A stretch of 9,604 nt of DNA from CAXSEF01 sp964236535 (GCA_964236535.1 CAXSEF010000111.1:1-9604), one strand, 5' to 3'; positions 1-6,249 are shown, counted from the first letter of the stretch. Notes: generated by a model from the letters alone, not told the origin. Translations and numbers: made by a program.

Positions 1-9
1 CTCATCCGG
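1..9 (+). repeat. Left terminal inverted repeat of the IS (visible core)
   Basis: CTCATCCGG is the exact reverse complement of 924-932. The window starts here, so the repeat may extend further left. The noncoding stretch 10-73 leads to the transposase start and contains GGAG at 62-65. Confidence 0.7.
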
Positions 10-73
10 AAAGAAGTTGAGTCGGGTGAGCCGGTTGTGATTCCGTCGTTGGCGCTGGTTTGGAGAGCGCCGC

Positions 74-912
74 ATGTGGAAGCCCGAGCATCGTCGCGCT
101 GCTGACCGTCGAGGTCTGCGCTACCCGAGTAACCTGAGCAATGCCGAGTGGGACCTGGTCGCCCCGCTGATACCCCCGGCCAAGCGGGGTGGGCGGCCTC
201 GCAAGGTGGACGTGCGCGAGGTGCTGAACGCCGTCTTCTATGTGCTCTCCACCGTCTGCCAGTGGAATGCCCTGCCATCTGACCTGCCGCCGCGCAGCAC
301 GGTCTGGGACACCCTGGACCTGTGGGAGTGGAGCGGCACAATCGAGCGCATCCACCACGAGCTGTATGTCCGGTGTCGGGAGCAGGCAGGCCGGGACGCC
401 AGCCCGACCACGGCTATCCTCGACGCCCGGAGCGCCAAGGGCGCTGTAAAAGCGGGCGCTCGCTTGATCCCTAGGGATATGACGCAGGCAAGAAGGTGCT
501 CGGTCGCAAGCGCCACGTCCTCGTCGACACGTTCGGCCTGCTGCTGAACGTGGATGTGCACTCGGCCCAGGTGCAGGATCGCGATGGCGCCGAGACGCTG
601 CTGAGCCAGGCGCGTCGGCGCTTCTTGTTCATCGAGCGTCTCGTCGGTGACGGTGGCTATCAGGGCCCCAGGATGGCCGCGCTCGTGGCACGCACCGGCT
701 CGTGGCAGCTCGAGATCGTCAAGCGGTCCGACCCGCATCGCTTCGTGGTCCTGCCCAGGCGCTGGATCGTCGAACGAACCCTGGCCTGGATCAGCCGCAA
801 TCGTCGCCTGTGCCGGGACTATGAACGCCACACCCGCAAGGCCGCCGCCTTCGTGCGCCTCGCCATGACCCGCATCATGCTCAGGCGCTGCGCCGCAACT
901 TACTCAAAATGA
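74..912 (+). pseudogene. IS5-family DDE transposase, split by a -1 frame change
   Basis: This is the transposase that would move the surrounding IS. The first part starts at ATG 74, eight bases after GGAG. It carries the IS5 N-terminal domain (LSNAEWDLVAPLIPP; KRGGRPRKVDVREVLNAVFY) and the first catalytic Asp in ILDARS (codon 422). The expected continuation GYDAGKKVLGRKRH is in the -1 frame from base 475, directly after an in-frame TAG at 472. The second part keeps the second Asp (GDGGYQG, codon 649) and the catalytic Glu (WIVERTLAWISRNRRL, codon 772) and ends at TGA 910-912. The left frame alone runs on to 547 with unrelated sequence. Restoring one G in the GGG at 474-476 would give a continuous protein of about 280 residues. 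IS427-group elements often use programmed frameshifting, but no good slippery heptamer is visible here, so a one-base deletion is the simpler reading. Confidence 0.85.
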
Positions 913-923
913 AGTCAAACCTC

Positions 924-932
924 CCGGATGAG
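924..932 (-). repeat. Right terminal inverted repeat of the IS (visible core)
   Basis: CCGGATGAG lies 12 bases after the transposase stop codon and mirrors the left edge. The bases that follow (CTCTGAGACAGAG, 933-945) form a small hairpin and could be flank or outer terminus; the missing left flank prevents a decision. Confidence 0.7.
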
Positions 933-948
933 CTCTGAGACAGAGACC

Positions 949-994
949 CAAATGGCGCAGCCCTCGGCAGAACCCTGGCCTTGCCTTCGCGACC
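949..994 (+). repeat. Decayed 3' half of the dispersed hairpin repeat
   Basis: The stretch starts with CCAAATGGCGCAG and ends with GCCTTGCCTTCGCGACC. It aligns, with several mismatches and one gap, to the third and fourth hairpins and right terminus of the full copy at 6201-6257, which ends GCCTTGCTTCGCTGACC. If real, the IS inserted inside or right beside this copy, and its other half lies left of the window. The alignment was made by eye and the similarity is modest. Confidence 0.4.
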
Positions 995-1022
995 GAGTCC
1001 GGCGGTGCTAAACGCCTTTACC

Positions 1023-2792
1023 ATGGACGCCATGACCAACATCGCCCCTGTCGACGCGGAGTTCGGCACCCGCCCGCTCCTGCTGCGCCTGTGGCGCGAC
1101 CAGCTGCGCCGCCATCGCGGCCGCCTGCTGCTGGTGCTGCTGCTCACCGCGGTGATGGCCGGGCTCACCGCCTTCTACCCCGTGGTGATCCAGCGCGCCC
1201 TGACCATGTTCGAGGCCCGCGACCCCCGCATCCTCTACCAGGTGCCGCTGCTGGTGGTCGCCGTCGTCACCGCGAAGTCCGCCGCCCAGTACGGCCAGAC
1301 CGTGCTGCTGCAGAAGCTGGTGCTGCTGGTGGTGCGCGACCTGCAGGGCCGCATGTTCAGCCACCTGATGCACGCCGACTTGTCGCGCGTCGAGCGCGAG
1401 GCCCCGGCCCAGCTCGCCGCCCGCTTCACCACCGACGCCGCCACCATCCGCGAGGCGATGATCCGCGCCATCAACTCGGTCGGCAACGTCGCCATGGTGG
1501 TGGGCCTCGTCGCCTCCATGATCTACCTCGACTGGGAGCTGAGCCTGCTCGCCGGGCTGCTCTACCCGCTGGCCGCGGTGCCGATCGGGCGCATCGGCAA
1601 GCGGGTCCGCCGCGCCTCGGGCGGCATGCAGGAGCGCGTCGGCGAAACCGCGACCCTGCTCACCGAGAGTTTCACCCAGGCCCGCACCGTGCGCGCCTTC
1701 CGCCTCGAAGGCGTCGAGCAGGCCCGCGCTGAGGCCAGCTTTGCCAAGCTCTACTCCGCCCTGCTGCGCATCACCCGCGGCCGGGCCCGCGTCGAGCCGG
1801 TACTGGAGGTGCTCGGCGGCACCGCCGTCGCCGCCGTGCTCGGCTTCGCGGGCTGGCGCGCCGCGATGGGCGGCTCCTCGCTCGGCGACTTCACCGGCTT
1901 CGTCACCGCTCTGCTGCTGGCCTCGCAGCCGCTGCGCGCACTCGGCTCACTCAACGCCGCGCTGCAGGAAGGCCTCGCCGGCCTCGTCCGGGTGTTCTCG
2001 GTGATCGACGAAGCGCCGCTCATCCTCGACTCGCCCGCCGCCGTCGCCCTGCCGCCCGGCTGCGGCCACCTGTGCTTCGAACGCGTGGGCTTCGCCTACC
2101 CCGACGGCCGTGCCGGCCTGCGCGGTCTGAGCTTCGAGGCGCGGCCCGGCCTCACCGTGGCGCTGGTCGGCCCGTCCGGCGGCGGCAAGTCCACCGCCTT
2201 GTCGCTGATCCCGCGCCTGCACGAGGTAGGCTCCGGCCGTATCACCCTCGACGGCCGCGACCTGCGCGACGTGACCATGGCCAGCCTGCGCGACGCGATC
2301 GCCTACGTCGGCCAGGACGCCATGCTGTTCGACGACAGCGTCTCGGCCAACATCGGCCACGGCCGCCCCGGCGCCGCCCACCCCGCGATCGAGGCCGCCG
2401 CTCGCGCCGCCGCCGCGCACGACTTCGTTACCAGCCTGCCGGAAGGCTACGCCACTCGCGTCGGCCCCGGCGGCCAGCGTCTGTCCGGCGGCCAGCGCCA
2501 GCGCATTGCCCTCGCCCGCGCCCTGCTGCGCGACCCGCGCATCTTGCTGCTCGACGAGGCTACCAGCGCGCTCGACGCCGAAAGCGAGGCCGCCGTGCAG
2601 CAGGCCCTCGCCACCTTGCGCGCCAACCGCACCACCATCGTCGTTGCTCACCGCCTGTCCACCGTGCGCGACGCCGACTTGGTTGTCGCCATGGCCGAGG
2701 GCCGCGCCGTCGAGTGGGGAACCCACGCGGGCCTGCTCGAACAGGACGGGCTCTATGCGCGCCTGGTGCGGACCCAGGCGCTGGCTCAGTAA
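1023..2792 (+). CDS. ABC exporter half-transporter, MsbA/lipid-drug exporter type
   Basis: The product is an inner-membrane ATP-driven exporter expected to work as a dimer; its substrate cannot be read from sequence. In the 589-residue product the N-terminal half holds about six membrane segments (e.g. LLLVLLLTAVMAGLTAFYP; VAMVVGLVASMIYLDW). The C-terminal half is a complete nucleotide-binding domain: Walker A GPSGGGKST from residue 383, Q-loop Gln 431, signature LSGGQ at 487-491, Walker B ILLLDE at 507-512 and switch His 543 in VAHRLST. All ATPase residues are present and the length is normal for the family. An open frame reaches back to a TTG at 981, but that start lies in degenerate repeat DNA. 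ATG 1023 or ATG 1032 is more likely, though neither has a strong ribosome site. Its promoter may have been disturbed by the IS about 90 bases upstream. A hairpin repeat begins directly after the stop codon. Confidence 0.93.
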   Translation: MDAMTNIAPVDAEFGTRPLLLRLWRDQLRRHRGRLLLVLLLTAVMAGLTAFYPVVIQRALTMFEARDPRILYQVPLLVVAVVTAKSAAQYGQTVLLQKLVLLVVRDLQGRMFSHLMHADLSRVEREAPAQLAARFTTDAATIREAMIRAINSVGNVAMVVGLVASMIYLDWELSLLAGLLYPLAAVPIGRIGKRVRRASGGMQERVGETATLLTESFTQARTVRAFRLEGVEQARAEASFAKLYSALLRITRGRARVEPVLEVLGGTAVAAVLGFAGWRAAMGGSSLGDFTGFVTALLLASQPLRALGSLNAALQEGLAGLVRVFSVIDEAPLILDSPAAVALPPGCGHLCFERVGFAYPDGRAGLRGLSFEARPGLTVALVGPSGGGKSTALSLIPRLHEVGSGRITLDGRDLRDVTMASLRDAIAYVGQDAMLFDDSVSANIGHGRPGAAHPAIEAAARAAAAHDFVTSLPEGYATRVGPGGQRLSGGQRQRIALARALLRDPRILLLDEATSALDAESEAAVQQALATLRANRTTIVVAHRLSTVRDADLVVAMAEGRAVEWGTHAGLLEQDGLYARLVRTQALAQ

Positions 2793-2793
2793 A

Positions 2794-2862
2794 GGCAAGG
2801 CCAGAGGCTCTGCCTCTGGACTCCGCTTAAGGCAGGCCTTGAGAACCCTTTATTGGGGCGCC
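2794..2862 (+). repeat. Dispersed hairpin repeat, copy A (5' half plus variant centre)
   Basis: It begins right after the TAA of the ABC gene. Hairpin 1 (2801-2819, CCAGAGGC / GCCTCTGG around TCT) is identical to that of copies B and C. Hairpin 2 (2826-2843) pairs CTTAAGGC with GCCTTGAG, one pair being a wobble. The conserved right part of the full element is missing; instead GGGGCGCC (2855-2862) appears, a block shared with copy D at 9477-9484. The copy lies between two convergent genes and may slow or end transcription from both sides, but no T-tract follows the stems. The rest of this gap, up to the yghU stop at 2917, shows no gene. Confidence 0.75.
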
Positions 2863-2916
2863 TCGCGGACCCGGCGCGCCGCCTCGGGCCTGTCGTCGCC
2901 GGCCTTCATTACGCCT

Positions 2917-3825
2917 TCAGTCCACCGGACCGGCTTGGCTCCTCGCAGCCGCCAGCTTGTCCTGCGTCTTCGTCATGAAGTCGCCCGCGTCGTGGCGCTC
3001 ATGCAGCTGCTCGGAGGGCTCGCCGGAGATGCGGTTGACCATGCGGCCGCGCTGCACGGCGGGACGTTCGGCAATGCTGTCGGCCCAGCGCCGGAGATTG
3101 GCATAGTCCTGGACCTGCAGGAACTCGCCCGCCTCGTACAGCATCCCTCGCACCAGGCCGCCATACCAGGGCCAGACGGCGATGTCGGCGATGGTGTAGT
3201 CGTCGCCCGCCAGGTAGGCATGATCCGCCAGGCGCTTGTCGAGCACGTCGAGCTGGCGCTTCGCCTCCATGGCGAAACGGTCGATGGCATACTCGATCTT
3301 CGTCGGCGCGTAGGCGTAGAAATGTCCGAAGCCGCCGCCGAGATAGGGCGCGCTGCCGATCTGCCAGAACAGCCACGACAGGCACTCGGCACGCACCGCG
3401 GGGTCGCTGGGCAGGAAGGCGCCGAACTTCTCCGCCAGGTGCATGAGGATCGCGCCGGATTCGAACAGCCGGATCGGTGCCGGGCCGCCGTGGTCCATCA
3501 GCGCCGGAATCTTCGAGTTCGGGTTCACGCCCACGAAGCCGCTGCCGAACTGCTCGCCAGTGCCGATCCGGATCAGCCAGGCATCGTACTCTGCCCCGAC
3601 GTGGCCGCGCTCCAACAGCTCCTCGAGCATCACCGTGACCTTTACGCCGTTCGGCGTGGCCAGCGAATAGAGCTGCAGGGGATGCCGGCCGACCAGCAGC
3701 GCCTTGTCGTGCGTGGCGCCCGACACCGGACGGTTGACATTCGCGAACGTGCCGCCGTTTTCCTTGTCCCAGCGCCAGACCTTCGGCGGCGCATAGACGG
3801 ACGGCTCGGTCATTCCTGCGGACAT
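2917..3825 (-). CDS. yghU: YghU-like glutathione-dependent disulfide-bond oxidoreductase (Nu-class GST)
   Basis: A cytosolic glutathione transferase-fold enzyme. E. coli YghU and YfcG reduce disulfides or organic peroxides using two bound glutathione molecules. The 302-residue product closely follows the E. coli YghU pattern as I recall it: KVWRWDKENGGTFANVNRPV near the N-terminus, the catalytic-site TPNG at 57-60, NPNSKIPAL and FESGAIL for glutathione binding, LFWQIGSAPYLGGGFGHFY, AGDDYTIADIAVWPW, and ERPAVQRGRMVNR plus EQLHERHDAGDF at the end. Start ATG 3825 is chosen because GAAGG lies six bases before it. The TTG at 3831 and ATG 3813 are less well placed. It begins two bases after the stop of the GST fragment upstream, so it was the last gene of a coupled operon. 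That operon is now truncated upstream, so its expression may have changed. Confidence 0.93.
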   Translation of the reverse strand: MSAGMTEPSVYAPPKVWRWDKENGGTFANVNRPVSGATHDKALLVGRHPLQLYSLATPNGVKVTVMLEELLERGHVGAEYDAWLIRIGTGEQFGSGFVGVNPNSKIPALMDHGGPAPIRLFESGAILMHLAEKFGAFLPSDPAVRAECLSWLFWQIGSAPYLGGGFGHFYAYAPTKIEYAIDRFAMEAKRQLDVLDKRLADHAYLAGDDYTIADIAVWPWYGGLVRGMLYEAGEFLQVQDYANLRRWADSIAERPAVQRGRMVNRISGEPSEQLHERHDAGDFMTKTQDKLAAARSQAGPVD

Positions 3826-3827
3826 CG

Positions 3828-4151
3828 TCAACCTTCTCGAACCGTCGCCAGGCGGGCGTTCTGCGGGAACATGGCGCAGCGGGACTCCTTGTTCGTCTCC
3901 TGCTTGAACTCGTAACGGGTGGCCAGTGCCGGAACGCGCTCTGCGGCAGGGCGCGCGTTGATCTCATCGACCAGGCGCTTGACGTTCGGATGCTGCTCCC
4001 AGCCCTGGGGGCCAAAGATGAACGGGAGCGCGCGCGCCCAGCCACAGACCGACATGTCGACGATCGAATAGGTGTCGGCCACCATGTAGCGGCCCTTGCC
4101 GAGCTGCGCGTCGACGATGCTCCAGTGGCGCTCCGCCTCATACATGTAGCG
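3828..4151 (-). pseudogene. Glutathione transferase, C-terminal fragment
   Basis: About 107 residues match the C-terminal all-helical domain of a bacterial glutathione transferase: RYMYEAERHWSIVDAQL, GRYMVADTYSIVDMSVCGW (including the conserved Ser-Ile-Val-Asp helix cap), then LPNV-like HPNVKRLVDEINARPAAERV. The whole N-terminal thioredoxin-like domain, which binds glutathione, is absent. Upstream of RYMYEA, the DNA at about 4158 and beyond belongs to a short-chain dehydrogenase in another frame. The open frame continues some 13 codons into it without a good start. The fragment ends at TGA 3828-3830; the ribosome site of yghU overlaps its last codons. Almost certainly non-functional as an enzyme. 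The frame itself shows no internal stops, which suggests the deletion is recent. Confidence 0.85.
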
Positions 4152-4506
4152 GCTGCCCGACAAGGAATCCCCCGAACGCCGTGACCGCAAGCGTGCGCTG
4201 CACCTCCGCAGGGTCGAGCTCGACCAGCTGCCCGCGGGCGCGCCCGCTCGAATTGTAGACTACCACGTCGACGGCGCCGAGCCGGGCTGCCACTTCGTCG
4301 AACAGCCGCGCGACGTCCTGCGGCATGGCAGCGTTGCAGGCAAACGCCTGCGCGCCCGTCTCGCCGACCAGACTCGCGAGCTTGCCGGTATCGCGCGCGG
4401 CGAGCGCCACCTGGAAACCCGCGGCCCCGAGCTTGCGGGCCAGCGATCCGCTGAGCCCCCCACCTGCGCCCACGATCAGCGCGACCCTCTGCTGTTCCGC
4501 TGCCAG
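4138..4506 (-). pseudogene. Short-chain dehydrogenase/reductase (SDR), N-terminal fragment
   Basis: The product shows the NAD(P)-binding half of an SDR: RVALIVGAGGGLSGSLARKL (glycine-rich Rossmann loop), FQVALAARD, ACNAAMPQDVARLFDEV, and VDVVVYNSSGRARG, equivalent to the NNAG region. It stops making sense at FGGFLVGQ, where the frame runs into GST DNA and meets TGA at 4138. The catalytic Ser-Tyr-Lys half is gone: about 122 residues remain against roughly 240 in a whole SDR. No ATG, GTG or TTG lies in frame before the Rossmann motif. The only placed candidate is CTG 4504-4506, five bases after GGAGG (4512-4516). The gene was the first of the operon divergent from the TetR regulator. The cause is a deletion removing its 3' half and the 5' part of the next gene. 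Confidence 0.85.
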
Positions 4507-4511
4507 CGCAC

Positions 4512-4516
4512 CCTCC
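4512..4516 (-). promoter_or_regulatory. Ribosome-binding site of the SDR remnant
   Basis: On the minus strand GGAGG is followed by GTGCG and then CTG. It is a strong site with no standard start codon in the SDR frame at the right distance. This implies use of CTG or a mutated start. Confidence 0.4.
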
Positions 4517-4528
4517 GACGTCGTATGA

Positions 4529-4557
4529 TTCGACGACCCTGGACCATCCTGTAACGT
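4529..4557 (+). promoter_or_regulatory. Candidate promoter of the TetR gene
   Basis: TTCGAC (4529-4534), 17 bases, then TAACGT (4552-4557) fits a weak sigma-70 type promoter reading towards the TetR gene. No comparably good pair was found for the minus-strand operon. Found by eye. Confidence 0.3.
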
Positions 4558-4563
4558 CTGGTC
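4542..4563. promoter_or_regulatory. Candidate operator: inverted repeat GACCA-N12-TGGTC
   Basis: The perfect five-base arms lie in the divergent promoter space and overlap the proposed -10 hexamer, where an autoregulating TetR repressor would be expected to bind. A second small inverted repeat, CGTCG-N7-CGACG, is at 4519-4535. Short arms of this kind occur often by chance in GC-rich DNA. Confidence 0.3.
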
Positions 4564-4602
4564 AAATATGGCGTCGGCAATCCAGCGCGACGGAGGCAAC
4601 CG

Positions 4603-5196
4603 ATGGCAGGCGTCAGACGGTTCGATAGGGACGACGTGCTCGATCTCGCGGCGCGCATCTTCTGGCAGCAGGGGTTCGAACGGACCTCGATCCAGGACCT
4701 GGAGCAGGCGACCGGGCTCGGCCGCGGCAGCATCTACAACGCGTTCGGCGACAAGGCCGCGCTGTTCCAGGCAGCGCTGGTGCGCTACGCCGAGACGGAG
4801 GGCACGGGCCCGCTGCGCCAGCTTGACGATGCCGACGTGTTCGCCGGACTGTCGCGCATGCTCCACGCCATCGTCGAGCGCATGGACGCGCCGGACCGGC
4901 CGCGCGGCTGCCTGATCGCCGCCACCTGTGCGGCGGGCGGCGGCGGCCGCCCCACCGAAGCGCAGGTCGCCGCCGGCGTACGGGCGATGGAGGACGTGCT
5001 CGAGGCCGCGTTCGCGCGAGCCCGGGACGACGGGAGGATCGCCCCTGGCGCCGAGCCACGCCGTCTCGCCCGCTTCTACTGCGCCGTGGTCCAGAGCCTC
5101 GGCGTCATGCACCGCGCGCTCGGTGATCGCGCAACGCTGGACGACATCGTCGAGACGGCTCTCCTGGCCTGGCCCCAACCCGATGCACGCCCCTGA
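4603..5196 (+). CDS. TetR/AcrR-family repressor (NemR-like)
   Basis: A one-component transcriptional repressor of 197 residues, a normal length. The N-terminal DNA-binding domain shows the TetR signature: DVLDLAARIFWQQGFERTSI, then QDLEQATGLGRGSIYNAFGDKAALF, with the helix-turn-helix at about residues 28-47. The ligand domain contains RGCLIAATCA (101-110), a Gly-Cys-Leu motif common in the TetR branch that includes the electrophile sensor NemR; Cys103 and Cys109 could be sensing residues. Start ATG 4603 has an excellent GGAGG at 4592-4596 with six-base spacing. It faces the SDR-GST-yghU operon across a space of about 95 bases, the usual layout for a repressor of the neighbouring operon and of itself. 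With glutathione enzymes as likely targets, a reactive electrophile or quinone signal is a reasonable inference, not shown by sequence. Confidence 0.92.
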   Translation: MAGVRRFDRDDVLDLAARIFWQQGFERTSIQDLEQATGLGRGSIYNAFGDKAALFQAALVRYAETEGTGPLRQLDDADVFAGLSRMLHAIVERMDAPDRPRGCLIAATCAAGGGGRPTEAQVAAGVRAMEDVLEAAFARARDDGRIAPGAEPRRLARFYCAVVQSLGVMHRALGDRATLDDIVETALLAWPQPDARP

Positions 5197-5258
5197 CGGC
5201 AAGGATCGACCGTGTGCGCCCGCAGGCCTCCGACCCTCTTGGGCAGGACCGTTTAGGC

Positions 5259-5384
5259 AAGCAAGGCCAGAGGCTCTGCCTCTGGACTCCGCCAAAGGCT
5301 AGCCTTTGGGATCCATTTGTTTAAGAGACGGGTTTCCAAAGGCCTCAGGCCTTTGGTGGGTCTGGGCAACGCCCAGCCTTGCTT
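5259..5384 (+). repeat. Dispersed hairpin repeat, copy B (full length, 126 bp)
   Basis: Bounded by inverted termini AAGCAAGGC (5259-5267) and GCCTTGCTT (5376-5384). Between them are four perfect hairpins: 5267-5285 (CCAGAGGC arms, loop TCT); 5292-5309 (CCAAAGGC arms, TA between); 5336-5356 (CCAAAGGCC arms, loop TCA); and 5362-5376 (CTGGGC arms, loop AAC). It lies between the convergent TetR and amidotransferase genes and overlaps the last 86 bases of the latter, whose TAG (5299-5301) sits at the centre of hairpin 2. Stretch 5197-5258 before it shows nothing recognisable. No T-tract follows any stem, so a classic rho-independent terminator is not supported. Confidence 0.85.
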
Positions 5385-6108
5385 GCGGGTCAATGCCCGC
5401 ATATCCCCGGCACGCCGCCGCGAACGCGCTGAACAGCGCGGCGCCCACCCCGTCCGGGTCCGCCCCGCGCTCCGGGTGCCACTGCACCCCCAAGGTGAAC
5501 GCCGCACCCTCAACCCTGACCCCCTCGATCACCCCGTCCGGCGCCACCGCCTCCGCAACCAAGCCCTTGCCCAGCCGGTCGATCGCCTGCCCGTGCAGCG
5601 AATTCACCCGCGCTGCCCGCCGCCCGAGCATCGCCGCCAGCCGGCCCGACAACGCCACCGCGTGCGCCGGATTCCACTGCGCCGCGCCGAGCCCCGGGTC
5701 CGCACGATGGTCGAGCCGTCCCGGCAACGCGTGCACCGCCTGGTGCAGGCTGCCGCCCAGCGCCACGTTCAGCTCCTGGTGCCCCCGGCAGATCGCCAGC
5801 ACCGGCATCTTGCACGCCAGCGCCGCCCGCACCAGCGGCAGCACCGTCGCATCGCGCGCCGGATCGTGCTGCCCCGGCGTCACGTCCTCGCCCGCCCCGT
5901 ACAGCGCCGGCGCCACGTTGCTCTCCGAACCCGGCAGCAGCAGCCCGTCGAGCCGTTTGAGCAACCCGTCTTCCGGTCCCATCCCCGCCACCAGCAGCGG
6001 CAGTACTCCCGCCGAGCGCAATGCCGCGAGGTACTGCTCCTCCACCCCGTGCCGCGCCCCGTCGGGCGCGGGATGCACACAGGCCGCCACGCCCACCACA
6101 GGATTCAT
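5299..6108 (-). CDS. PuuD-like class-I glutamine amidotransferase (peptidase C26)
   Basis: Likely a gamma-glutamyl-GABA hydrolase-type enzyme that cleaves gamma-glutamyl amides in the cytosol. Family hallmarks in the 269-residue product are GVAAC at the N-terminus, the oxyanion-region PGSESNVAPALYG, the nucleophile Cys107 in AICRGHQELNVALGG, VNSLHGQAI (170s), and the His211/Glu213 pair in GVQWHPE. Start ATG 6108 is preferred, with GGGGGT just upstream; a TTG at 6126 lies in repeat DNA. E. coli PuuD is 254 residues. Here the conserved protein ends near residue 240 (FAAACRGYAGID), and the last 28 residues are encoded by hairpin repeat copy B. No putrescine-pathway gene is adjacent, so the true substrate is open. 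It is downstream of the permease gene on the same strand but separated by repeat copy C. Confidence 0.88.
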   Translation of the reverse strand: MNPVVGVAACVHPAPDGARHGVEEQYLAALRSAGVLPLLVAGMGPEDGLLKRLDGLLLPGSESNVAPALYGAGEDVTPGQHDPARDATVLPLVRAALACKMPVLAICRGHQELNVALGGSLHQAVHALPGRLDHRADPGLGAAQWNPAHAVALSGRLAAMLGRRAARVNSLHGQAIDRLGKGLVAEAVAPDGVIEGVRVEGAAFTLGVQWHPERGADPDGVGAALFSAFAAACRGYAGIDPQARLGVAQTHQRPEAFGNPSLKQMDPKG

Positions 6109-6124
6109 CCCGGCACCCCCAAGC

Positions 6125-6249
6125 AAGCAAGGCCAGAGGCTCTGCCTCTGGACTCCGTTCAGGGCAAGCCTTGAGAATCCCCATGCTTAAGGAAGGGATT
6201 CCAAAAGCCTCAGGCCTTTGGTGGCTTTGGGCAAAGCCCAGCCTTGCTT
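6125..6249 (+). repeat. Dispersed hairpin repeat, copy C (full length, 125 bp)
   Basis: It has the same inverted termini as copy B (6125-6133 and 6241-6249). Hairpin 1 (6133-6151) is identical. Hairpin 2 (6158-6175) pairs TTCAGGGC with GCCTTGAG, with two wobbles. Hairpin 3 (6201-6221) has one A-C mismatch. Hairpin 4 region (6223-6240) can form either TGGGC-AAA-GCCCA or GGCTTT-GGGC-AAAGCC. It lies between two minus-strand genes: the right 40 bases are the 3' end of the permease gene, with its TGA as the loop of hairpin 3 (6210-6212). The left edge is only 16 bases from the amidotransferase start, so it would form that gene's leader if transcription comes from upstream. Confidence 0.85.

Larger units (their letters stand above)
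1..932 (+). mobile_element. IS5-family (IS427-like) insertion sequence
   Basis: The element is about 0.93 kb. It carries one DDE transposase reading region on the plus strand, flanked by short inverted ends: CTCATCCGG at the left edge and CCGGATGAG at 924-932. Beyond these nine bases the two ends match only weakly. The size, the transposase type and the split reading frame fit the IS427 subgroup of the IS5 family. The left end sits at the window edge, so outer bases of the terminal repeat and any target duplication cannot be seen. On the right, the element abuts a decayed copy of the dispersed hairpin repeat found elsewhere in the window. Family assignment is firm; the subgroup is an inference. 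Confidence 0.85.

Noticed and set aside
238..831. Minus-strand open frame inside the IS
   Set aside because: It is the antisense of the transposase; no family features are seen and the plus strand holds the full DDE triad.
981..1022. TTG 981 as start of the ABC exporter
   Set aside because: The extra 14 residues are encoded by degenerate repeat DNA without a ribosome site and are not expected in the family; ATG 1023 or 1032 gives a normal length.
2801..2843. Classical rho-independent terminator after the ABC gene
   Set aside because: The stems are good but no run of T follows any of them in any copy; a role in stopping transcription remains possible but is not shown.
2506..3915. A long plus-strand open frame across the end of the ABC gene and antisense to yghU
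   Set aside because: It is a GC-rich shadow: both overlapping genes on other frames have clear family motifs, and its translation matches nothing recognisable.
4138..5295. A 385-codon minus-strand open frame covering the SDR remnant and the whole TetR gene
   Set aside because: Only the part below 4506 resembles a protein family; the rest is the antisense of the TetR gene, which has a clear fold signature and an excellent ribosome site.
5259..6249. CRISPR array or integron attC sites
   Set aside because: There are only two full copies, about 740 bases apart, no regular spacers, no cas or integrase gene, and the termini do not carry the attC core GTTRRRY.
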